NCBI GenBank assembly: GCA_903935205.1
Contig: CAIZQU010000027.1
Span: forward strand, 1-49,041
Direction of reading: 5' to 3'
Origin: an uncultured cyanobacterium
GTDB taxonomy: Bacteria; Cyanobacteriota; Cyanobacteriia; PCC-6307; Cyanobiaceae
Length of the DNA: 49,041 nucleotides
The first letter of the stretch is position 1; each line of letters starts with the position of its first letter. Both the position numbers and the translations under genes were made by a program. Under the pieces are notes generated by a model. The model did no database searches. It had not been told where the DNA came from and saw only the letters and a list, made by a program, of their open reading frames with translations. Of this stretch, positions 43,281 to 49,041 are shown piece by piece.

Positions 43281-43999
43281 TGCTGCGGTCGCGTGTAGTC
43301 AAAACGGGAGCTCATGCCGGCACGGCCGGAATAGACGAAGCCAGGGCCCGGCAGGGCGGCAACAGCAAGCTCAAATCGGCCGACATCCTGGACAACAACC
43401 TTGCCAACCAAGGCGAGCTCATCGTGCAATGCCGTATCCTTCAGCCTCAAGGGTTTGGAGCGAGGCTCGCCGGCACGGTTCCTGTTCATGTAGGCATCGC
43501 GGTACTCAGCACTGGCCAGCAGCGTTCCCTCGATGGTCAGGGAAACGGAATGGCGATCCGAGCTGCGGGAGGAGCCAGGGGGCCTGGAACCCGGTGGCTG
43601 CCAGTCAAAGTGGGCGGTGCCAGTTTGCACCACTGAACCCATCAGGCGCTGCAGGCCATCGAGCCCGGAACGATTGAAGAGATCGTTCGGCTCCGCATCG
43701 CCAGAGCTGGCGTTGATGAATAGGTCCAGCAGCCTCTGCTGGACGATGATATCGAGGGTATCGTCAACAAAAAAAGCCGATTGAGTACCGCGTTGACGGG
43801 CATGGTACGAGGCGGCAGCGATCGACTTATCAGCCAACGAATATCCATCCAATCGGCTTTCTTCGTCGAATCTCCAGACGTAGAGAGCACTGCAGTGATC
43901 TTCATCGGGTGTTTCGTTGACCCAGCAGGGACAGATGGTAAAACAATCACAGAACTCCAGAAATGAGCCTTTGAGAACAGAGGGGGAATAGGCAGTCAT
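43277..43999 (-). CDS. DUF1326 protein with Cys-rich N-terminus
   Basis: This is a 240-residue DUF1326 family protein. The N-terminal GSFLEFCDCFTICPCWV places four cysteines in nine residues (C17, C19, C23, C25), typical of the family and a candidate metal or redox site. The rest has beta-rich segments (GTAHFDWQPPG, SLTIEGTLLASAEYRDAYM, GRFELAVAALPG). DUF1326 genes often neighbour DUF2182 genes; here they overlap by ATGA. AGGAG lies 6 nt before ATG 43999, a good ribosome site. The function is unknown in the literature that I recall. Confidence 0.9.
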   Translation of the reverse strand: MTAYSPSVLKGSFLEFCDCFTICPCWVNETPDEDHCSALYVWRFDEESRLDGYSLADKSIAAASYHARQRGTQSAFFVDDTLDIIVQQRLLDLFINASSGDAEPNDLFNRSGLDGLQRLMGSVVQTGTAHFDWQPPGSRPPGSSRSSDRHSVSLTIEGTLLASAEYRDAYMNRNRAGEPRSKPLRLKDTALHDELALVGKVVVQDVGRFELAVAALPGPGFVYSGRAGMSSRFDYTRPQH

Positions 44000-44018
44000 G
44001 ATGCTCCTAATTAATTAC

Positions 44019-44060
44019 GGATGACTAGCTAGGGATGACTAGTTACGAATGATCAGCAGA
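44019..44060 (-). repeat. 14-bp duplication at the end of the PKD-like gene
   Basis: GGATGACTAGCTAG (44019-44032) and GGATGACTAGTTAC (44033-44046) are near-identical neighbours, with a weaker third unit to 44060. On minus the duplication contains several stop codons (TAG, TAG, TAA) in the 39-nt gap before DUF1326, and the first TAG ends the upstream gene. Confidence 0.7.
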
Positions 44061-45859
44061 GGCGTAGCCTCGGCATCGCGGCTTTTGATTCTTAGACGTC
44101 TGCCGACATCATTGGGCCTCAGAGCCTGGGAATCGCTGGCCAGGGTCTGGCGGATCTCCCATTCTCCCGGGGCTGTGGTGATCGTGTCGATCTCCTGGCC
44201 CATCAGGCTGGCGCGGATCACGGTACTGGCGCGATCCGTTTCCAGGCGACCACGAATCAGATATTGCCGTTTTGCCGTGCGGTACTCACAGAGTTGTACG
44301 GATAGCTCTTCCGGAGCAGGTGGCACCACATTGATCGTGATTGGCTGGGCATCGCTTCCCCCTGCCGGCCCCGTAACCTCCAGCTGGATGTCATAACTGC
44401 CGGGTTGGCTTGCCGTGAAATCACAGGTCATCTGATCAGGGGTGGCCAGGGTCACGGCGGCATTCGGATCCACGGATGACCACTGGAAGCTTGCAGCCCC
44501 CCTTGAGCCGCTGCCATCGAGGAGCAGAGGTTCGCCAGCCAACGCGGCTGCCAGAGGCTTGATGATGGCTTCAACGGGCTGGTTGCCATCGACACTGCCC
44601 TGGACCGCGATGGGAAAACGCCAGCGACAGGGATCCATCTGCGGATCGACGACGACCTCGAATATCAGCTCTGCAGGTAGCTGGCTTGGCGCCGGGATGA
44701 TGATCGAGACAAACGCTTCACTCTCGATTGGTGTGCTGCCACTGAACGCATTGAGATCGCTGATGGCGAGGCTGGGAATCGCCACCGGCTGATTAGGATC
44801 GGAACTGCGAATCTTGAATCTGAGCTCATCCTGCTGGCGATTATAGACACCGTCAAAGACTTCAAGCAGCGGTTCAAATCGTATGGGAATGCTGGTGACG
44901 GGCTGATCCGTGGCATTCAGCAGCTGAGCCGATGGCGGGAGTTGATCGCTCTCGACGATGGCGCTGTAGAGCCCCTTGCTCTCGACAAGACGGACATGGG
45001 AGAACGGAGAGCTATAACGCAGATCCATCCCCGGCCACGATTCCGCCTGGATCGTAAGAAGGAACCGACCGTTGTCGAGCCTGGCATAGGTGGCGCGCCG
45101 AAGCCGCACACCGGCACGCCGGGCCAACCGACCCTGAAGCGTGAACAGCGAGCTGAGGGCCTCATCGGGATTCTGCAGCGCGGCCGAACTGCCAACGCGG
45201 GCGGTGCCATCGCGGATCTGGGGCCCAATGATCTTGACGTAATCCACCGCCGTTCCTTGTTCACGATGGGGTCCTGGCTGGATCCGCACCGCTGTGACAC
45301 CATCGCTGATGTAACCGTTCTGTGGATCAATCAGAGGACGCAGGAAGGGCGCCACCTGGCCTGAGATGAGAACCCTGGTTGGATCGCCTTCAGCAATGCC
45401 GAGATCCTCTGTGTAGTCAACACGGCCCCGCTCATCAGCCTCGAGATCAACCAGCTTGCCGTAGGGATGAACCACGGTATAACGACCCAGGGGGTTCACA
45501 CCCTTCATCCGCACCCGAATCCGGGAAAATACGATCTGCTGGCCTGCGGCGGGATCACCGCTACCCCCGAAAGCGGCCTCCAAACAAAAGAGAACCTTGG
45601 CCTCACCACCCGGCTGGCCGGTGGCGGCTACCGGTATCCGGGATTCCGCGAAGAAATAGAAGGCTTCATCCGGAAAATTATCGGGGAAGCGCAGGGGCAG
45701 CTGGGGCTGGGGTCGATCGCCCACCGCAGGTGCGAGGGGATCAGGCTCCAGCACCAACTCCAGGCGTAGGCCTGACCCATCAGCGAACCAGAGGGGGAAT
45801 CCATGCAAGGGGTCGAGGGGACCGGCACTGCTGAGCCTTGGAGGAGTAGGTCCTGTCAT
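44039..45859 (-). CDS. PKD-like beta-sandwich protein heading the oxidase cluster
   Basis: This 606-residue protein from ATG 45859 (TGPTPPRLSSAGPLDPLHG) is predicted mostly beta-stranded. An N-terminal domain (residues about 15-220: FPLWFADGSGLRLELVLEPD, GKLVDLEADERGRVDYTEDL) is followed by two undefined domains. A PKD-like domain comes next (about 440-520: GEPLLLDGSGSRGAASFQW, PGSYDIQLEVTGPAGG), and a final Ig-like domain (LIRGRLETDRASTVIRASL). No signal peptide or catalytic motif is seen. Such modules usually mediate adhesion or assembly. It lies 39 nt upstream of DUF1326 and is probably the first gene of the operon. Starts further upstream (45961) are unlikely because those residues are low-complexity. 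Confidence 0.75.
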   Translation of the reverse strand: MTGPTPPRLSSAGPLDPLHGFPLWFADGSGLRLELVLEPDPLAPAVGDRPQPQLPLRFPDNFPDEAFYFFAESRIPVAATGQPGGEAKVLFCLEAAFGGSGDPAAGQQIVFSRIRVRMKGVNPLGRYTVVHPYGKLVDLEADERGRVDYTEDLGIAEGDPTRVLISGQVAPFLRPLIDPQNGYISDGVTAVRIQPGPHREQGTAVDYVKIIGPQIRDGTARVGSSAALQNPDEALSSLFTLQGRLARRAGVRLRRATYARLDNGRFLLTIQAESWPGMDLRYSSPFSHVRLVESKGLYSAIVESDQLPPSAQLLNATDQPVTSIPIRFEPLLEVFDGVYNRQQDELRFKIRSSDPNQPVAIPSLAISDLNAFSGSTPIESEAFVSIIIPAPSQLPAELIFEVVVDPQMDPCRWRFPIAVQGSVDGNQPVEAIIKPLAAALAGEPLLLDGSGSRGAASFQWSSVDPNAAVTLATPDQMTCDFTASQPGSYDIQLEVTGPAGGSDAQPITINVVPPAPEELSVQLCEYRTAKRQYLIRGRLETDRASTVIRASLMGQEIDTITTAPGEWEIRQTLASDSQALRPNDVGRRLRIKSRDAEATPLLIIRN

Positions 45860-45961
45860 GGAACTCACTGGCAATGATGCTGGCGATGATGCTTGGCCAC
45901 GGGCGAGCGATCCATGGGCATGACTGCACCGGGAGGGCGCAAGCAGCCATGGATGACCCAA

Positions 45962-46510
45962 TCAATAGCAACCAACAGAACCAGCGAAAAGGGCAGCGCC
46001 GAATTCTTAACATCGAGAGGCATGAATGGAGCTATCGAGCCAGGGATCGTTGTTCATCTGGTCATCTGTGTCTGCAGTTTGCTAACGGCTTACAGGCTGG
46101 CTTACAGGCTGGCTTACAGGCTGGCTTACAGGCAGGCTGACTGGCCGCCAGACCTGTCACCAACCCTGTCGACCAGCCGATCGCCTTGGCCTTGGCCTCG
46201 CCCTGCTGCGGCGCAGCACCTCAAGCCGGGCCCTACTCAGGGCCACAAGGGCAGGGGCAGGGGCAGGCCGCATCGCCAACCTTTCGCCATCGTCTCGTCC
46301 GGGGCGGGGGGTGGCGCAGCTCCAGCTGCCGCCGGCAGCTTCCGGTGACGCACAACGGCGGGCGACTGCCAGGCTGCGCTGGGCGGCATGTTGTTGATGA
46401 TCGGCTGATCATCGGCGGCGGGGTGCGCTTGCAAGTGGGGCGCCATCCTCGATGATCTCCTGCCGTTGCCACGGCCGGCGATGGCCGGCCTCCATCATCG
46501 TCCGTCATCC
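45962..46510. other. Low-information region with a 12-bp array
   Basis: No gene recognised. It should contain the promoter of the oxidase cluster near 45.9-46.05 kb, but I see no unambiguous boxes. The 12-bp array at 46087-46134 is described separately. The GC-rich part (46180-46500) has frames on both strands that look artefactual. Confidence 0.45.
46087..46134. repeat. 12-bp tandem array, four units
   Basis: GGCTTACAGGCT is repeated four times without gaps (the last unit ends in A). On plus it would encode repeating LQAG, but no credible gene spans it. Confidence 0.85.
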
Positions 46511-46838
46511 TTGTTTGTGCTACTCAATCAAACGCGTGATCGCGTCTCTGCCGTAGTCAATGGTCTGCAGCTTCTCAGCGCCGCCGATGGTGCCGGCCCT
46601 GGCCAGCGGTGGCCCTTCGGCCGGGGCACGGTGCACCACGCCTGCGGCAGGCTGGGGAGGCCCTGGACGGCCAACCGCCTCGCCACCGTCAGCGACCGGT
46701 GCGTTGTCGATCGGCATCTCAAGCTGCGCGATGGTTCGGGCCTGTACGACTGCGACCTGTCGGTGCTGCCGATCAGCACCGCGGCCACCCCTGTGCTGGC
46801 CCTGGCCGGTCTGGCCCCTCGTCTCTTCCACCACCTGG
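46511..46838 (+). pseudogene. Remnant of a GMC oxidoreductase C-terminus
   Basis: The plus frame reads FVLLNQTRDRVSAV, then GTVHHACGRLG, and CVVDRHLKLRDGSGLYDCDL, SVLPISTAATPVLALAGLAP. This resembles the end of GMC-family flavoproteins: HxxG..., VVD...L.V.G..NLYV.D.SVFP, TLALRL..HL. There is no N-terminal FAD domain, and the sequence upstream does not continue in this family. It is therefore read as a decayed fragment. A short real protein is less likely. Confidence 0.55.
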
Positions 46839-47185
46839 GCGGCCCCCCATCGGCACCCTCACGGGCGGCCCCACGCCAGGGATGAAGGTGCTGGCGACCG
46901 CCGCCAACCGGCCCCACAGACGCCCGGCCCCGGCCCCAGGGCCTGGGCAGCGGCGGCAGGGGAGCGACGCCGCAGCCGCACCAGCAAAGCCCCGGCAGAT
47001 GGCGCCGACCAGCAGGCCAGGCCATCGGCTCAGGCCATTGGCGGCACGGTCGGCCCGGCGGCCATGGACCTCGATGATCCGCCGCGCGGTCGACCCCTCG
47101 TTCTGGCGTAAGGCCCCATTCGACACCGCCCCGCCGATCGGATGGGAGTTGGATGGCTGCCTGCCCCTTCCTTCCAGTTCCGGCG
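46839..47185. other. No recognisable gene
   Basis: I see no supported coding frame between the GMC remnant and the lyase gene. The composition is GC-rich and both strands are open because of it. The lyase promoter should be here, but I cannot identify it. Confidence 0.4.
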
Positions 47186-47800
47186 ATGGCCGACCCCAGC
47201 CCGCAGCCCCTGGCCGCAATCGCCGAATGCTGGATCGGCCGCTGGAGCAACGATCGCCAGGTGGCCGCCAACCTGGCCCGGGGCGGACCGGCGGCCCCGG
47301 AACTGACCCGGGAGCGGCGTCGGATGGAGGTGGTGCGTCTGGAGGCGCCCCAGCTGGGCCCCTGGGTGCTGTTCTTCGAGGAGATGTGGGCCAGCCAACC
47401 GGACCTGGCCCACCGCCAGAGGGTGGTGGCGCTGGTGCTGGAGGAGGACCAGCCGCGGGCGCAGCAGCTCTTCTTTCGGCAGGGTCCGGCCTACGACCGC
47501 GACCCGATCGATCCTGCCGCTGTGGCGAGGCTGGAGGCCGCCGACTTCCGCCATGAGGCCGGCTGCGATCTGTTCTTCCGCTGGGAGGCGGAGCATGGGC
47601 GCTGGCGGGGCGAGATGCGGCCCTGCGCCTGCCGGTATCAGCACCCGCAAAGCGGCTGGGTCTACGCCGACTTCTCGATGCTTCTCTACCCGGATCAGCT
47701 CTGGTATAGGGATCGCAGCCTGCACCTGGAGGATCACCGGGTTCGCGGCGAGATCGATGGTTTCAGCTGGCTGCTGTTCGATCGGATCGACGCGACCTGA
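47186..47800 (+). CDS. CpcT/CpeT-type chromophore lyase
   Basis: This is a 204-residue protein of the CpcT/CpeT family (T-type bilin lyases attaching phycobilins to phycobiliprotein cysteines). It has LAAIAECWIGRWSNDRQVA at the start, a central PWVLFFEEMWASQPDLAHRQRVVAL, then EAGCDLFFRWE, RWRGEMRPCACRYQHPQSG, VYADFSMLLYPDQLWYRDRSL, and EIDGFSWLLFDRIDA at the end. The length fits. The exact substrate cannot be told from sequence, so no cpcT or cpeT assignment is made. ATG 47186 is preferred over 47153 (11 residues longer) because homology begins near LAAIAECW. Confidence 0.75.
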   Translation: MADPSPQPLAAIAECWIGRWSNDRQVAANLARGGPAAPELTRERRRMEVVRLEAPQLGPWVLFFEEMWASQPDLAHRQRVVALVLEEDQPRAQQLFFRQGPAYDRDPIDPAAVARLEAADFRHEAGCDLFFRWEAEHGRWRGEMRPCACRYQHPQSGWVYADFSMLLYPDQLWYRDRSLHLEDHRVRGEIDGFSWLLFDRIDAT

Positions 47801-47850
47801 GGAGGGCGGCTGTGGGCGGTGCTAGCTGTGGTCTGGATGGTCAGGCGAAG

Positions 47851-48588
47851 ATGGATAACGGTTCTGCACCGCTGGGCCTTGCGCTGTTGCTCGCCGCTGG
47901 ACTGGCGTTGAGCCCGGTCAGCGCCCGGGGCCAGGGCGCCGCCGGGGTGAGGCCAGGGGCCGCTGGCGGCGTCGCCACCGCTGGCTGCAGCCGTCCCCAG
48001 CAGGTGCGGGATGCCACGGCGGCGGAGATCCAGTCCTTTGTGCGGGGCAGGGGGATGCAGGTGCTGACCTTCCTGGGCTACTCCGGTGCCGGCTACAACG
48101 ACCCCGATGCACTGCGCCAACGGGCCGAGGCGGTGCTGGACGGCCAGGATCCGCGGCGAACCCTGATCAACATCGGTGCCACCGCAGAGGGGATCGGCGC
48201 CGTGTATGCCATCGCCAAGCGGAAGGGCTTCAACACGATCGGCATCGTCTCCTCCCTGGCCCGCGATGGGGGTGTGGCGCTCTCGCCCTGTGTGGATCTG
48301 GTGTTTGTGGTGAAGGATCGGACCTGGGGCGGCAACCTGCCGGGCAGCGATCAACTGTCCCCCACCTCGGCGGCGATCGTGGCCAACAGCACGGCCCTGG
48401 TGGCGATCGGCGGCGGCGACGTCGCCCGCGATGAGCTGCTCGCCGCCCGCCAGGCCGGCAAACCGGTGCGCTTCTACCCCGCCGACCTGAATCACCGCCT
48501 GGCGCGGCAGAAGGCGCTGCAGAAGGGTCTGCCCGAACCGGTCGACTTCCGCGGCAGCGCCCATGGGGCTCTGGTCGAGGTCCGCTGA
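47851..48588 (+). CDS. Secreted Rossmann-like protein, possibly SLOG-related
   Basis: This is a 245-residue protein from ATG 47851. A signal peptide (GLALLLAAGLALSPVSARG, residues 8-26) leads into a Rossmann-like fold: VLTFLGYSGAGYNDP, TLINIGATAEGIGAVYAIA, FNTIGIVSSLARDGGV, LVFVVKDRTWGGNLPGSDQ, TALVAIGGGDVARDELLAA. The VAIGGGDVARDEL element resembles SLOG/LOG nucleotide-binding loops, although those enzymes are normally cytosolic. I mark the family as tentative. It follows the lyase gene by 50 nt on the same strand. Confidence 0.65.
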   Translation: MDNGSAPLGLALLLAAGLALSPVSARGQGAAGVRPGAAGGVATAGCSRPQQVRDATAAEIQSFVRGRGMQVLTFLGYSGAGYNDPDALRQRAEAVLDGQDPRRTLINIGATAEGIGAVYAIAKRKGFNTIGIVSSLARDGGVALSPCVDLVFVVKDRTWGGNLPGSDQLSPTSAAIVANSTALVAIGGGDVARDELLAARQAGKPVRFYPADLNHRLARQKALQKGLPEPVDFRGSAHGALVEVR

Positions 48589-48653
48589 GCCGCGGCGGCA
48601 TCCACGCTTCGGCGCAGGGGCCAGCAGCATGGCGGCAGCGACCCTGGCAACCG

Positions 48654-48896
48654 ATGCTGCTCCTTCCCCTCTGCCCCTTCAGCGCCGCCCGGATCCTGGC
48701 CCTGAAGGCCACGGTGGCGCTGCTGCTCACCCTGTTGATCAAGGCCAAGCTGAAGATCGTCGGGTTTTCGGCCCTGGGGATGGTGTTGCTGCTGGCCCAG
48801 CTCCTGGTGGTGCTGGCGGCGGCCGGCGCCTTCAGCCTGGTGCTGGGGGCTGGTGGGGTGTATGCCTATCAGCAACGGCGGACGGCCGGCATCTGA
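48654..48896 (+). CDS. Small membrane protein
   Basis: This is an 80-residue protein with two hydrophobic segments (LALKATVALLLTLLI and LGMVLLLAQLLVVLAAAG) separated by a basic loop KAKLKIV, and a tyrosine/arginine end VYAYQQRRTAGI. The family is unknown. The 5-nt gap between its stop and the insertion sequence suggests that the IS landed just downstream. Confidence 0.55.
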   Translation: MLLLPLCPFSAARILALKATVALLLTLLIKAKLKIVGFSALGMVLLLAQLLVVLAAAGAFSLVLGAGGVYAYQQRRTAGI

Positions 48897-48901
48897 GGGT
48901 T

Positions 48902-49041
48902 TGAGGTGGTCTGGCTTTTCTGGACAGCCCCCATCGTTAACCTCTGAGGCGGGGCACCGCCCCTGAAAGGGGCTCCCACCGATGAGCAAGCGCCGCACCC
49001 ACAGTCCCGAGTTCAAGGCCAGGGTCGCCATGGAGGCGATC
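48902..49041 (+). mobile_element. Left end of an IS3-family insertion sequence (cut by window end)
   Basis: A left terminal sequence TGAGGTGGTCTGGCTTTTCT starts at 48902 and precedes the transposase start by 80 bp, the usual IS3 layout. A small hairpin GCCCC-TGAAA-GGGGC (48959-48973) lies in the leader. The right end, the second ORF and any target duplication are outside the window. Confidence 0.75.
48982..49041 (+). CDS. IS3-family transposase OrfA, N-terminal fragment
   Basis: The first 20 codons read MSKRRTHSPEFKARVAMEAI, the typical start of the IS3/IS911-type OrfA helix-turn-helix protein, which binds the IS ends. The gene is truncated by the end of the window, not by mutation. Confidence 0.9.
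   Translation, partial: MSKRRTHSPEFKARVAMEAI

Noticed and set aside
46233..46508. Frames on both strands in the GC-rich region after the 12-bp array
   Set aside because: Pro/Arg/Gly-rich composition without motifs; this is typical of open frames in high-GC non-coding DNA.
1..49041. CRISPR array
   Set aside because: All tandem arrays have units of 12-16 bp without spacers of constant unique sequence, and no cas genes are present.

Overview
This window is chromosomal DNA from a high-GC picocyanobacterium of the Synechococcus/Cyanobium type. The evidence is a set of genes typical of that lineage: Ycf54 (Mg-protoporphyrin monomethyl-ester cyclase partner), a CrtH-type prolycopene isomerase, a CpcT/CpeT-type bilin lyase, a DUF6761 protein, a glycine-rich RRM protein, a BolA/CGFS-glutaredoxin pair, and recC-recB-recD. 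Most of the window looks like about 70% GC or more. The 35.6-45.9 kb block is visibly poorer in GC and differs in codon use.

Layout. (1) 0-7.2 kb is a defence or plasticity island. It holds a truncated DUF1016 PD-(D/E)XK nuclease, two divergent toxin-antitoxin pairs (VapB/VapC on minus, AbrB-like/PIN on plus), a terminator plus hairpin cluster, and a DUF4143 AAA ATPase whose stop overlaps the start of a full-length HsdR without hsdM or hsdS in view. (2) 7.6-10.8 kb holds, on minus, a glycine-rich RRM protein, an ABC exporter and an LCP-family protein, closely spaced or overlapping. (3) 11.1-15.1 kb has small conserved proteins, a DEAD-box helicase with a long low-complexity N-terminus, and a mannose-6-phosphate-isomerase-like cupin. 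(4) 15.2-24.2 kb is the overlapping recC-recB-recD operon, followed upstream by a PPP-type phosphatase. (5) 25-34.5 kb is ordinary picocyanobacterial core: ycf54-pdxJ, a PlsC-like acyltransferase, bolA-grxD, DUF6761, an OmpR-type regulator lacking the phosphoacceptor Asp, two envelope proteins, a small conserved protein and crtH.

(6) 35-45.9 kb is the most unusual part: six genes in a row on minus. They encode a PKD-like beta-sandwich protein, a Cys-rich DUF1326 protein, a DUF2182 membrane protein with a His-rich tail, a 1679-residue multi-cupredoxin protein (MnxG-like multicopper oxidase), a chimera of an M23-like domain, a peptidoglycan-binding domain and goose-type lysozyme, and a secreted protein of unknown function. 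Three of them are joined by 4-nt ATGA overlaps. I infer a metal-handling or metal-oxidising cassette coupled to wall remodelling, probably acquired. (7) 46-49 kb is mixed: a GMC-oxidoreductase remnant, a CpcT/CpeT-like lyase, a secreted Rossmann-like (possibly SLOG) protein, a small membrane protein, and the left end of an IS3-family element cut by the window edge.

A dispersed repeat of about 273 bp with terminal inverted repeats runs through the window. There are two full copies (25754-26026 and 34683-34956) and one decayed copy (about 7146-7241). Both full copies abut a gene so closely that the stop codon of that gene lies inside the terminal repeat. Short tandem arrays with 12-16 bp units occur repeatedly between genes.
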